DNA from: Costus lasius
Taxonomy: Eukaryota > Streptophyta > Magnoliopsida > Zingiberales > Costaceae
DNA length: 64,000 nt
Assembly: GCA_027563935.2 (NCBI GenBank)
Contig: CM050453.2
Location: forward strand, 65,890,018 to 65,954,017
Direction: 5' to 3'
In this document: one piece after another, positions 33,893-45,081 of the stretch
Position numbering within the stretch: position 1 is the first letter of the stretch
How the letters are laid out: every line of letters begins with the position of its first letter
Notes under the pieces: model-generated
What the model was told of the DNA's origin: nothing
Database searches by the model: none
What the model saw: the letters and a program-made list of their open reading frames with translations, nothing else
Made by a program: the position numbers and the translations under genes

Positions 33893-35272
33893 CGACCCTT
33901 GAGAATAGAAGGATTGTGTCGTCCCGGTCTTCAACGGTCCTACTCTGATGGAAGGAGTTGCTTCATTACACACAAGCACAGACAAACAGGATCCGCACAA
34001 CCCACGGATTCATATTAGAGATTAAATCTATGGGGGAGGTTAGGCCTCACAAATTCCCTTAACACTTTAACTAAAGAGAGGGGAGGGGAAGAAAGGAAAC
34101 TTGCGCCTAGGATAGGCCTCCCAAACCTTGCGTCTCCCTACAATAAGCACTTGAATTAGTGTAGACACAAGTTCTAAAACTTAGGGAAAGGAGAGGGGAA
34201 AGAACTTAGCCGAATAGAAGCCTTCTTGGTGTCCTCCTTCATGTGGGCCGAGAATGATGGAACCTTCAAGGATCTTGTCTTGCTTTGCCGAGATCAAAGG
34301 CTGATGAAGCTTCCTTAGAGTCTCGCCAAGGGTGTTCAAAGGCCTTTCAAGGGGTTGGTTGCATGGAGGATTTTGAGAAGAAGGGGGAGAAGGGAAAGAG
34401 CTCGGCCTTTTAGAGAGGGGGGAGATAGAAAGCTCTTAGGCGATGCATGCATCAATGCTAACACAATTTTCTTCAACTAGGCAACTAATTCGACAATGAG
34501 AAAGGGTTACATCTTATAGGCTGATCAAGCCATGGGCAAGGGTGACATTTCACCCTAGGCGCAATTACAAAGATAAGGAAGAAATTAATGCTGTAATAAA
34601 ACACTTCCTTCTTAGTGGTTGAATTTGAATTTTGAATGTCATCCTTCGGTTTGCTCTTTGATGTGGCCGAATTCCTCTTGAGCTCCTTCCTTGTTTGCTT
34701 GGATGATAAGGCATCTTCATACAACGAATTTGTTTGAAATTTGAAAACTTTCCTTCCAGTGCTTGGGCGGCTAGGAAAACTTCCAAGGATGATTACATAA
34801 ATTGGGGATCTAGATGGAATCCCATGATTTGTGGATCTTGATGATAAGGCACATTGAAGAGCTCTCTCAAATGGCAAGTTTGTGGGCTGGTTCCTCTTGA
34901 ATTCGAATTCATCTTCATAGGTGGCGTCATTGCTTGATTTGGAATGGTGTTGTGGTGGATGCGCCAAGGCTTGTTTTGGAAAGGTGGAGTTGCATTCAAT
35001 GTGTGCATCTTCAACTTGAGGTCTTTAGTTGAAGTGCTTCCTTCCTTAATTGGAACTCCACTTGGCTTGAGCTTCTTTAGAGTCCCTTGAGCTGGCTTTA
35101 GCCTGCCAATTTATTTGCAGAAAACAAGTAGAGCATCCTAGAAAGGAATGCATAACCTAGGACTACCCGGTTCACTAGAACTTATTCCTACTAGATGCAA
35201 ATATGGAAAGAGAGAAGGGGTAACCTAGGAGTGAAAGCCATATATGGTGGGCCTCCTCCTAGTCCTACCAGA
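33893..35272 (-). repeat. Gypsy 3' LTR, main part, outer end missing
   Basis: Closely matches 41890-43272 of the 5' LTR. It begins at CGACCCTTGAGAATAG and lacks the part equivalent to 41663-41889. It ends at the target duplication CCAGA (35268-35272) of the nested solo LTR. Short minus-strand ORFs at 34485-35014 have equivalents in the 5' LTR and are not genes. Confidence 0.88.
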
Positions 35273-36953
35273 TGATGTAGCTACTAGTGGGTAGGAGGGT
35301 CCTGAAAGCCGTACTCTAAGGGATTACACGATGCACGCGAAAATGAGAGAGGGTCTTTAGACGAGGGAAGTGAAAAGCGTTCGAAAAATAGCAGGAAAGC
35401 ACGAAGAAATCAGCGTCGAGTTCGATCGGGGCAACACGAATGCAAGAAGGAATCAACGACATGCAACTACTAAAAATACGCCACTAACCTCTTATCATTT
35501 AGTGCGTTCTCCTAGCAAATTTTAGGATTAGCACGTCGCAACGGGGGACAGCGGGTTCGCAGCGTACAACTCGTTCACCTATGCGCCTGAAACAAACCAG
35601 AAACAAGGAACGACCACGCCTCTGCCGTGCGGATACTCATGGAAAAGAGGGAAACTACAGCGGAAAAGAACACGAGGGAATGGAAAACAGGTGAACCTGA
35701 CCCACCGGGGCGGTGGGATTTACTTCTTATAATGCTGGAAATGGACCTTCGAGTCGAGGCACCGACCACGACTCTCACACGCCTCAAAATCGAGGCAAGA
35801 TGCGTACAACCTTGGAATCGAGGCACTCTCCTGGATCTCCACAAGTTGGAGCACTCTACCACTCTAGAGAACTGAGAATGAAGCTAGCCCAACCCTTCTC
35901 TTTTATAGGATAAGAGAGGGGAACAAGACAAGGGCTGAATTCCTACCAACTACCTACTTTTGCAGCCCAAAAGTAGTCAAGACTACTACATAAGGACAAA
36001 AACTGCTACAAGGGATAAAAGATTAACAAACTTCTAGCAACTAAAGTGGACTGGCGCAGGTCCTTTGATTCCTGCTGGTACGAGGTGGTTGCAAAGGTAG
36101 TTAGACGCGTTCGGAGCATACCGCGACGAAGCAGCAGAATTTGGATGTCGTAGGCTGAGTCACCGCCGTCGTGGCACGGTCTTGGGCCGTGTTACTAACA
36201 TGATTGCAGTGTCCTTCCGGAGTTGGGCCACTTGGGGGCTGGTCTATGGCACCCTTGGGCTGGATCATTTCGGTGTGGATTGCAAGTGGGCTGACGACAC
36301 CCATGAAATGATCCGGCGGATGGGATGTGCGTTGGGATCGCCGAATAATCACTTTGTTGGGCTCCTTTGGATCCTCCTCAAATGGATGAACATGATGGGG
36401 AGGGTTGTGCACGTCAAAACGGGGCCGTTGGGGCAAATCGGAGGTTTCAGGATTTCCACGGGTCACCCCATGACCAGTTCCACACCCCGTGACTTTTTCA
36501 CCACAGTCCACAGAAACTTCCTCGGGGTGTGACTTCGGTCACTGGGTCGATCGTGGAACATTCTGTGCATACTTGATTTTTTCCACAGGAACTTCCTCGG
36601 GGTGTGACTTCAGTCGCTGGGTCGACCGCAGAACATTCTGTGCATACTTCCCAGAATCCACAGAAAATTCCTCGGGTGTGACTTCGGTCGCTGGGTCGAC
36701 CGCGGAACATTCTGTGACACCCGAATTTGCAGAAACTTTCTTGGGCTATGGTTTAGGTCGCTTGGTACCCTGAGGAATGTTCTGTACAGATCGGGATGTG
36801 TGGTCTGGAGTGCAGCTATAGAAGCCGCGGGCAGCGGTCTCGGTCGTTGGGTCGACCGCGGAACATTCTGTGATGCCAGAACTCACAGAAAATTTGTGGG
36901 GCGCCTCCTGGAGCAAGTTTTCCCCTTCTTCTATGTTGTATGCTCCTGCATCA
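35273..36953 (-). repeat. Solo LTR (or LTR-like insert) nested in the gypsy 3' LTR
   Basis: 1681 bp, plus-strand ends TGATGTAGC and CTGCATCA, flanked by direct repeats CCAGA at 35268-35272 and 36954-36958. The 5' LTR of the same gypsy element has an uninterrupted CTACCAGACCTTC at this point, which proves the insertion. On the minus strand it has a gypsy-like tail motif (RRSQRTSHPPDHF, within 36101-36511) and a short tandem repeat. No internal region is attached. The parent family is not otherwise present. Confidence 0.88.
36494..36895 (-). repeat. Degenerate tandem repeat, about five units of 75-85 bp
   Basis: Units share CACAGAAA-TTCCTCGG, GGTGTGACTTCGGTC, GCTGGGTCGACCGCGG and AACATTCTGTG. 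Three are well preserved (from about 36499, 36574 and 36657), and two weaker ones follow (36723 and 36820). On the minus strand they read as a repeated peptide resembling TECSAVDPATEVTPRG. They lie inside the nested solo LTR. Confidence 0.8.
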
Positions 36954-36958
36954 CCAGA

Positions 36959-36989
36959 CCTTCTAGGAGTAGGGTTGGCCCCTCCATTA
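36959..36989 (-). repeat. Gypsy 3' LTR, inner end
   Basis: The 31 bases that belong to the right of the solo LTR insertion. They end CCCCTCCATTA where the 5' LTR has CCCCTCCATCA, so the LTR terminal dinucleotide is mutated. A purine-rich tract on the minus strand (complement of about 36991-37000) adjoins it. Confidence 0.8.
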
Positions 36990-39900
36990 TTCCTCCCCGG
37001 GTGTGAAAAATTCTCCTCTGGAGAATTATCTTTGTACCCTTGGAGTAATTCTGGAGCAGCCTGTTCTAGCTCACCTTCAGGAAGCCAAGCCTCCTCACTC
37101 GTAGTAAACTTAACATGATAAAATACTTTTACCTCATTTGGGGTGAGTTGAGTCTGGTCCTCAAGTATGCTCTGTGGCTCGAGCCTGTCAGTCAGCTCCT
37201 CAATGAGTATTGGCTCCTCATAGCGTGTGAGATCCTCCACATTGACAGTGGTGGGGATCCCCAAATCCGGTGGAAGATCCAAGACATAGACATTATCATT
37301 GATCTTCTCCACGATGGTAAAAGGTCCGAGTCCCTTTGCGTCCAACTTGCGGCCAGATCCATGGATGCACTCCTCCCTGACCCGCAGTATAACCTGTTCA
37401 CCTACAGAAAATTTCCTTTCTCAGCGTTTGTTGTTAGCACTCTTGCGATAAGAATTAACAACATCAAGCATTTGACAATGTATTTCATGATGCAAATGTG
37501 ACATGTGAGTAGCAAAATCTCTAGCAGACATAGAAACATGAGAGTGTCTAGGTAAAGGAAATAAATCAACAGGTTTTCTAGGCTGGTACCCTAAGTTGGC
37601 TTGAAAGGGGGATAATCCTGTGGTTTTGTTGACAACACTATTGTAGGAGAACTCGGCTATGGGTAACAGCTTATCCCACGTGCCTGGGTGCTCTCCCACT
37701 AAACTCCTCAAAATGCTCCCATCCGTTTGAGGATGATAGGCCATGGAGAATTTGAGTTTTGTTCCCAACATAGCCCACAAGGTTTTCCAAAAATGTCCAA
37801 CAAACCTGGAATCCCTATCAGATACTATAGTCAGAGGGGTACCTCTATGTCTAACAACCTCTTTAAAGAATAACCTAGCTACATGTGATGCATATGTGGT
37901 TTTGTAGCAAGGTATAAAGTGTGCCATCTTGGTAAACCTATCCACTATGACAAAGATAGAATCATGTCTAGAGGAAGTCCTTGGTAAACCTAAGATGAAA
38001 TCCATGCTAAGGTCTTGCCAAGGTGCTTGAGGAATGGGTAGGGGTGTGTACAGACCAAAGTTATGTTTCTGAGTTTTGCTAGACTGACAGGTCTTACAAT
38101 GCTTGACAACCTTAGCCACATCCCTATGGAGATTCGGCCAGAAGAACCGCTCCTCCACTAAGGCTTGAGTTTTGTCCCGGCCACGGTGCCCGGCAGACCC
38201 TCCTCCGTGGATCTCCCAAACAAGGAAGTCTCAGATGAGGTCTTGGGAATGCATAGCTTTGGCCCAAGAAACAAAAACTCATCCCTGAGGGTATAGAGGG
38301 GATGACTCAAAGGGTCTATGCTAAGCTCAGAATATATGTTTGTAAAATCAGGGCATTCTAAGTAATCATGCTTCATGCGATCAAATCCAACTACTTCAAT
38401 AGATAATTTTTGCACAAGTAAAGTTACTCTACTCAAAGCATCAGCAACTTGATTTTCAGTTCCAGACTTGTGTTTTAAAACAAAAGTATACTGCTGAAGG
38501 AATTCTACCCACTTAACATGCCTAGCATTTAGTTTCTTCTGAGCACTCAAAAAAGATAAAGCCTGGTGGTCACTATTCAAAATAAATTCATTATGTATTA
38601 AATAGTGTCTCCAGTGTCTTAAGGATTGAACTACAGCATAGAACTCCTTATCATAGGTGGTATATCTTTGCTTGGCCTCATTTAATTTTTCACTAAAGTA
38701 GGCTACTGGGTGGCCCTCCTAGCTAAGGGTACCTCCTATTCCTACTCCTAAGGCATCACAATCTGCTATAAAAACTTTAGAAAAGTCAAGCAGTCTTAAA
38801 ACTGGGGCAGTGGTTATTCTAGCCTTAAGCTCTTCAAAGGCTCTACTAGCAGATTTAGGCCAACTAAACTCACCTTGTTTCATACAATTGGTTATGGGGG
38901 CTACTATGGTACTAAAGTTTCTAATGAATCTCCTATAGAAGGCAGCTAGACCATGGAAGCTCCTAATTTCAGTCAAGGTTTTGGGTTCAGGCTAGTCTAA
39001 GATGGCTTGGATCTTACTAGGGTCAGCTTGAAGTCCTTGGTCAGATACAATGAAGCCTAAGAAGACAACCCTAGGGGAGTGGAAAGAACATTTTTTTAGG
39101 TTAAGGTATAGCTTTTCTTCTTGAAGTAAGTCTAGGGTTTTCCTAAGGTGTTCCATGTGTTCTTCTTGGGTCTTGCGATAAATTAGAATGTCATCAAAGT
39201 AAACTACTAAGAATCTACCTATGTAAGGCTTCAAGACTTGGTTCATCAATCTCATAAAGGTAGAGGGGGCATTAGAGAGATCAAAGGGCATGTCTAGCCA
39301 CCCATATAAACCATCCTTAGTCTTAAAGGCTGTCTTCCACTCATCCCCAAGTCTTATCCTAACTTGATGGTATCCACTTCTAAGGTCTAGATTGCTAAAC
39401 CACTTAGAACCTACCAGCATGTCAAGCATATCATCTAACCTTGAGATAGGAAATCTATATTTGATGGTTATCTTGTTCATCGCCCTACAGTCTATACAGA
39501 TGCACCAGCTTCCATCCTTCTTTGGGGTAAGAAGGGCAGGTACTGCACATGGACTAAGACTCTCCCTAATGAAACCCTTATCTAAAAGTTCATCTACTTG
39601 TCTATTGAGCTCTTGATGCTTAGTGGGGTTCATCCTATAATGGGGCAAGTGCGGTAGAGTGGAACCTGGGACAAGGTCTATGGGATGTTGGATTTCTCTA
39701 AGGGAAGGTAGACCATTGGGAAGTTCATCTCTAGTGAGCTCGGAGTACCCTGAGAGTAGGGCCTCAACTTCTAGGGGTATGGGTGACTCCTCATCTAGGT
39801 TGGTTTCCTTAATAGCTAGGGAGTACACTTGTTTGGACTCTAGACAATCTTGGGTGAAGGCATGGGACCTTATGAGTTGAATGGTAGGCTTGGGTTCCTT

Positions 39901-40419
39901 AGGTTCTTCTATCCTACCCTTATTGGTGGAAGCCTTAAGTTCCTTAGGCATGGAAGGCTTCAGTTTGATCTTTTGCCCATCATGGCTAAAGACATAGGTG
40001 TTAGTCCGACCGTAGTGGATAACATCCATGTCAAATAACCAAGGGCGACCGAGTAAGACTTGGGCGACATCCAAGGTTATGACATCACACCAAATCTTGC
40101 CTTGGTAGATGGCAAACTGAAGTGGCACTAGGCACCTATGGGTCACTGGGACACTAGACTAGTTAACACAGGATATGCTATAGGGGCTAGGGTGCGGTTT
40201 TGCCTTAAGGTTGAACTTTACTAGGACTGTGTGAGAGACTGCGTTTAGGCTACTTCCCCCATCTATCACTACTTTGCACATGTTGCCATTGCATTTCGTG
40301 TAGGTGTGGAAAATACTAGTCCTACGCCAGTCCTCAGTTGGGGTAGGTTTGATTAGGGTACACCTAACCACTCCTAAGGTATCTTGGGTTTGCTCTTCAC
40401 CACTATCATAAATTAATTC
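36990..40419 (-). pseudogene. Gypsy pol (protease, reverse transcriptase, RNase H, integrase), multiply broken
   Basis: Protease VIDGGSSLNAVS lies near 40260. Reverse transcriptase follows with VYFDDILIY near 39200 and [12 protein letters not shown], where Gly of the usual MPFGLSNAP is Asp. RNase H has ADCDALG and DHQALSF. Integrase has HGGGSAGH plus CKTC zinc ligands, MDFILGLP and SDRDSRF. After AYHPQTDG about a dozen residues that normally include the catalytic Glu are absent, and the sequence jumps to LRSLVGEHPGTWD. In-frame stops lie at 40420-40422 (gag/pol junction), 40159-40161, 38992-38994, 38719-38721 and 37421-37423, with a frameshift near 38220-38230. The tail (EEAWLPEGELEQ) resembles a degenerate chromodomain-type end, and the frame runs on into the LTR. 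Confidence 0.9.
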
Positions 40420-41496
40420 TTAACATATCATACATCTAGAATCAGGGTTATGGGTTTCTTCATGGTTTTCCTTATATGTTTCCTCACATTTTTCTTCACC
40501 TAAGTATAGGACTCTCTTGGGGCAATCTTTCATATAGTGTCCTATTTGGTGACAAGCATGGCAAACGACTCTACTAGATTCTTGGGTAACTCTAGGTCTA
40601 GAGGGTGTTGATGTTGGGGCTTTGGGTTGGGAGCTTGAAGGGTTTGATGTAGGTGTCTTAGGATAAGTTCTAGGGGAACTAACCTCTCTCCTAAAAGCTC
40701 TCTTTAGGTTTTCCTCTACCTCTAAGGCTCTTTGGTAGGCGGTTTCCCTAGAGTCTATTTGGTAATAGGTCATTCCTCTTTTGATCTCAGGTCTAAGCCC
40801 ATTCTTATATCTGCTAAGGGTGATATGGGGCTGCTCATGGATACCACTCCTTAGAAGGAGTTCATCAAACCTAGTTGTGTATTCAGGGACGGACAGGTTT
40901 CCTTGAACTAGACTCATAGCTTCATCTACTATCTTGATTTGGAAGTAAGGCGGAACATATTTATCCTTAAGTTTGTCCCTCATCTCTTCCCACCTATCAA
41001 TAGGAGGGCACCCAAACATTTCTTGGTTTCTCTCTATACTGGTCCAGTATAACCTAGCTGTACCCTCTAAGAGACAACGGGTGAACCAAACCTTAGAACG
41101 ATTGGGCATCATACTCCAGTCAAAATATCGTTCAAGCTTGTCCACCCAATCTAAGAACTCTCTAGGGTCGAGGGAACCACTAAAGGTTGGGGGTGTGAGT
41201 TTGATGTTGCGTTGCACATCATCCTCCCTAGGTCTGTGCTGAGTTTGAGCAGGTGGCTCTTCCCATTCAGGATCTTGGTCTTCCCTAGGAAAATTCCTAT
41301 TGTTTTGAGTGTGTTGCTCTAGGATGGGTTCACTTGAGGGGAGAACAGGGGATCTATCACCTCTACGGTTTTCTTGAGCTTGAAGCCAAGCCTCCATTTG
41401 GTCAAACCTAGTCATTAATATTTGAAACATCCTAGCAGTCTCATTAGGTTCAGTTTCAGGGTGATTATTGTAGTTTGCTCCAGATCTAGTAGTCAT
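40420..41496 (-). CDS. Gypsy gag protein
   Basis: 358 codons from MTTRSGANYNN to a TAA. The core is a retrotransposon gag domain (LTPPTFSGSLDPREFLDWVDKLERYF; LEGTARLYW; MRDKLKDKYVPP), then a Ser/Pro/Thr-rich linker and one zinc knuckle (CHACHQIGHYMKDC). It forms the particle shell and binds RNA. It is in the same frame as the protease downstream; whether the separating stop is native or a mutation cannot be told from one copy. Start chosen at the first ATG after the leader. Confidence 0.88.
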   Translation of the reverse strand: MTTRSGANYNNHPETEPNETARMFQILMTRFDQMEAWLQAQENRRGDRSPVLPSSEPILEQHTQNNRNFPREDQDPEWEEPPAQTQHRPREDDVQRNIKLTPPTFSGSLDPREFLDWVDKLERYFDWSMMPNRSKVWFTRCLLEGTARLYWTSIERNQEMFGCPPIDRWEEMRDKLKDKYVPPYFQIKIVDEAMSLVQGNLSVPEYTTRFDELLLRSGIHEQPHITLSRYKNGLRPEIKRGMTYYQIDSRETAYQRALEVEENLKRAFRREVSSPRTYPKTPTSNPSSSQPKAPTSTPSRPRVTQESSRVVCHACHQIGHYMKDCPKRVLYLGEEKCEETYKENHEETHNPDSRCMIC

Positions 41497-41647
41497 TGTG
41501 GTAGTAGTTTTGAAAATAAGGCTCCTAAGAATAGTATGATAAGATATAGTAGCCGATTATGAAAACCACTTTCTTTAAAACACCTAGGTCCAAGAAAGTC
41601 TTAGAAGTTGAAAATTAGTTTTTAGGCTAAAAATCTATTCTAAGATG

Positions 41648-41659
41648 GCTCTGATACCA
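41648..41659 (-). promoter_or_regulatory. Primer binding site of the gypsy element
   Basis: Reverse complement of TGGTATCAGAGCC, three bases inside the LTR end at 41663. Initiator-Met type. Confidence 0.9.
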
Positions 41660-41662
41660 AAC

Positions 41663-43302
41663 TGATGGAGGCGGAATCACTCACAAAGCAAGGGTCCATG
41701 CAAACAACACTTTGAGAAAATATTTTTTTTTGTATTTTTAGATTAAAACTGAAATTACTTCTAACGGGGTTGGAAAATATTTTTGTATTTTATAAATAGA
41801 GAAAAACCGAAACTAAGTAACTTTAAAAGTACGAAAAGAAATAGCACTTAAACTACGAATTGAAAATGACTAGAAAGAATACTCACAGTGCGACCCTTGA
41901 GAATAGAAGGATCGTGTCGTCCCAGTCTTCAATGGTCCTACTCTGATGGAAGAAGTTGCTTCATTACACACAACCACAGACAAAACGGATCCGCACAACC
42001 CACAGATTCATATTAGAGATTAAATCTAACGGGGCGGTTAGGCCTCACAAATTCCCTTAACAATTTAACTAAAGAGAGGGGAGGGGAAGAAAGGAAACTT
42101 GCGCCTAGGATAGGCCTCCCAAACCTTGTGTCTCCCTACAATAAGCACTTGAATTAGTGTAGACACAAGTTCTAAAACTTAGGGAAAGGAGAGGGGAAAG
42201 AACTTAGCCAAATAGAAGCCTTCTTGGTGTCCTCCTTCATGTGGGCCGAGAATGATGGAACCTTCAAGGATCTTGTCTTGCTTTGCCGAGATCAAAGGCT
42301 GATGAAGCTTCCTTAGAGTCTCGCCAAGGGTGTTCAAAGGCCTTTCAAGGGGTTGGTTGCATGGAGGATTTTGAGAAGAAGGGGGAGAAGGGAAAGAGCT
42401 CGGCCCTTTAGAGAGGGGGGAGATAGAAAGCTCTTAGGCGATGCATGCATCAATGCTAACACAATTTTCTTCAACTAGGTAACTAATTCGACAATGAGAA
42501 AGGGATTACATCTTATAGGCTGATCAAGCCATGGGCAAGGGTGACATTTCACCCTAGGCGCAATTACAAAGATAAGGAAGAAATTAATGCTGTAATAAAA
42601 CACTTCCTTCTTAGTGGTTGAATTTGAATTTTGAATGTCATCCTTCGGTTTGCTCTTTGATGTGGCCGAATTCCTCTTGAGCTCCTTCCTTGTTTGCTTG
42701 GATGATAAGGCGTCTTCATACAATGAATTTTTTTGAAATTTGAAAACTTTCCTTCAAGTGATTGGGCGGCTAGGAAAACTTCCAAGGAAGATTCAATAAA
42801 TTGGGGATCTAGATGGAATCCCATGATTTGTGGATCTTGATGATAAGGCACATTGAAGAGCTCTCTAAAATGGCTAGTTTGTGGGCTGGTTCCTCTTGAA
42901 TTTGAATTCATCTTCATAGGTGGCGCCATTGCTTGATTTGGAATGGTCTTGTGGTGGATGCGCCAAGGCTTGTTTTGGAAAGGTGGAGTTGCATTCAATG
43001 TGTGCATCTTCAACTTGAGGTCTTTAGTTGAAGTGCTTCCTTCCTTAATTGGAACTCCACTTGGCTTGAGCTTCTTTAGAGTCCCTTGAGTTGGCTTTAG
43101 CCTGCCAATTTATTTGCAGAAAACAAGTAGACCATCCTAGAAAGTAATGCATAACCTAGGACAACCAGGTTCTCTAGAACTTATTCCTACTAGATGCAAA
43201 TATGGAAAGAGAGAAGGGGTAACCTAGGAGGGAAAGCCATATCTGGTGGACCTCCTCCTAGTCCTACCAGACCTTCTAGGGGCAGGGTTGGCCCCTCCAT
43301 CA
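41663..43302 (-). repeat. Gypsy 5' LTR
   Basis: 1640 bp, with plus-strand ends TGATGGAGGCGG and GGCCCCTCCATCA, giving a 9-base terminal inverted repeat (TGATGGAGG/CCTCCATCA). It carries the uninterrupted version of the site where the 3' LTR holds a solo LTR. On the minus strand its first bases read GGANPAPRRSGRTRRR, the typical C-terminal tail of gypsy polyproteins, so pol normally overlaps the LTR. Confidence 0.9.
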
Positions 43303-43420
43303 AAAACAACTTATTAAAAGATTTTCCATGAATAAAAATTCATCAGTATATGCTGTCAAAATTTTATTTCAAAGCAAAGCAAAGATAAAATAAAACAAAA
43401 GAAATAATAAAAGTTAGAAG

Positions 43421-43471
43421 TTTGGGTTGCCTCCCAAAAAGCGCTTATTTAAGGTCATTAGCTTGACCAAA
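43421..43471 (-). other. Conserved post-ORF hairpin motif of Athila-C
   Basis: On the minus strand a first hairpin GGTCA-AGCTAA-TGACC is followed by TTGGG-AGGCAA-CCCAA. The same block occurs at 52110-52160 and 56973-57022 in the other two Athila relatives, where the second stem differs by paired changes. Confidence 0.8.
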
Positions 43472-43576
43472 GCTTCATGTCATGGTGGAGTTGGTGAATC
43501 AGTACCATAGTAGATAGCATATAATCTTCTGCTTTTTCTTCGTCTCATGATTGTGCCTACCAAAGTATATTTTCAA

Positions 43577-44812
43577 TTAAATAGGTGGATCCATGCCGCA
43601 GTGACCAGTACATGCATACAAAAAACAAAAGTTAAAGTCATGCAAAGAATAATCAATATTTTTTCTGCATTTATCCAAGAGTAAAATCATGCATTCTTCT
43701 TTTAGATTTATATTAGCAATTGGAAGAAGATTAGAATTAAAATCAAAGAATTCAGACCTTGGATTGATCAAGAAGTTTTCAAATTTTTCATTGGATTTTT
43801 CTCTTACCTCAATGTCAATGTGATCAAGAATGTCATGTGTTATCATCTTTTGGGTACTTGTGAATGGATTTGCATCAAATAATATTTCAGTCATCTCATC
43901 ATCATTATCCTTAATATCATCACCTTCATCATCTGTCATGCAAATTTCTAATGAATTTTCCTGGAGAATAGGAATTGATGGTTCATATGGAGGTGTTGGT
44001 ACAATATGCTCAGGATCCTCTTTCTCATATTTTTCCTCAATTTCTTTCTCTTCAATGGGGTATTCCATCCTAACACTATCAAATTCACCCCCATCTATCT
44101 CACTACTTCTTATTTGAGGATCCTTAAATTCTTCATCTGTATTCTCATAAGACTCCAAAAGTTCAAATTTCTCTTCAAATGTGTCCCAAATAAATGTGTT
44201 GCAAGGCACTTCATTATGTGAGAGGGGACTAGATGACTGGTAAAGTGCAGAGGAAGGGTATTTAGAATTTCCAAAATCATCAAAATTTGAAGAAAGTAAA
44301 TCATAATCAGGAGTCATGACAAATGATTGTACCATCTCTACAAAATTCTCAGATTCATCATGGATTTCTTCCTCTATGTCATTTTTATCAGTGCCATAAA
44401 TTATAGTATGAATTTCCTCACTTTGTTTGTCCATAGCAGCTGTATAGTTTTCAAGCAAAATTTCTAAGTTAGATTTTTGAGGTTCACTAAAGTCTGATTA
44501 TGGAATAAATAATGGGTCATTCTGATAAAACAAGTTTTCATGGTTCTCCCAACTTGGGTTGTAGGTATTAGGGCATAAGTTAAAGCATGGAGGAATCCCT
44601 AATTGACATTCAGTAAAATCATGCCCATGAAATCCACAAATATCACAAATAACATATTTCAACTTATAACATTGCATGCTTACATATTCAGTATGTTGAA
44701 TATAAGAATTTACCTTTTCTAAAAGTGATTATGATACATCCGTGTCATAATCTGTTGTCATTGCCGGTGGCACATACCTCTGATTGAACCATTGACATTG
44801 GTTAAACTTCAT
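43577..44812 (-). pseudogene. Gag-like protein with one CCHC zinc knuckle, followed by a long acidic region
   Basis: The frame runs from an ATG at 44810-44812 to a stop at 43577. Two TAA codons interrupt it, at 44729-44731 and 44498-44500; about 410 codons in all. The N-terminal third has CDICGFHGHDFTEC, an exact CX2CX4HX4C zinc knuckle, followed by PNTYNPSWENHENLF, which resembles the post-knuckle segment of Athila gag. The remainder is rich in Glu and Asp (EEEIHDES, EKEIEEKYEKEDPEH), unlike any retroelement enzyme I recognise. It could be a gag remnant joined to captured sequence, or a degenerate internal region. Homology to Athila gag is inferred from wording only. Confidence 0.65.
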
Positions 44813-44820
44813 ATTTGCAA

Positions 44821-45060
44821 TAAAATAAAAAAAAATACAAAATGTAAAACAGGAATGCAGAACAAAGCTTAAAAATATGTAGTCAAGTGACTTTTGAGTT
44901 CTCCTGTTCGTACAGCGTGTTAATCCAAAAAAAGAGAAAAATAAAATAAACTAACTATAAAAAAATATGAAAAATAAACAAAACAAGAAAAATAAAAACA
45001 AAAAGAAAAAACAAAAATAAAATAAATAAAAAAATGTCTAGTCTATAAATCTCACGATTA
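44821..45060 (-). other. A-rich low-complexity stretch of the Athila-C leader
   Basis: Mostly A with scattered T and C on the plus strand, densest at 44926-45037. No ORF or sharp repeat unit. It lies between the gag-like ORF and the primer site. Confidence 0.7.
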
Positions 45061-45081
45061 AATCGATATTGGCTGGCCTGA

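Larger units (their letters stand above)
33893..43302 (-). mobile_element. Minus-strand Ty3/gypsy element (chromovirus-like), degenerate
   Basis: Read from right to left: 5' LTR (41663-43302), primer site, gag, protease, reverse transcriptase, RNase H, integrase, polypurine tract, 3' LTR (36989 back to 33893, itself carrying a solo LTR). The 3' LTR lacks about 230 bases at its outer end, and the neighbouring copia is also cut there, so the left edge is a deletion junction and no target duplication can be read. pol precedes integrase in the gypsy order. The lineage is inferred from the WLPEGEL-type tail after the integrase. Confidence 0.9.

Noticed and set aside
34485..35014. 160-codon and overlapping minus-strand ORFs that could be read as a small gene
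   Set aside because: They are inside the gypsy 3' LTR, have equivalents in the 5' LTR at 42475-43013, and show no known motif.
36494..36895. CRISPR-like array
   Set aside because: Units are directly adjacent, degenerate and about 80 bp with no unique spacers. It is an ordinary tandem repeat in a plant LTR.
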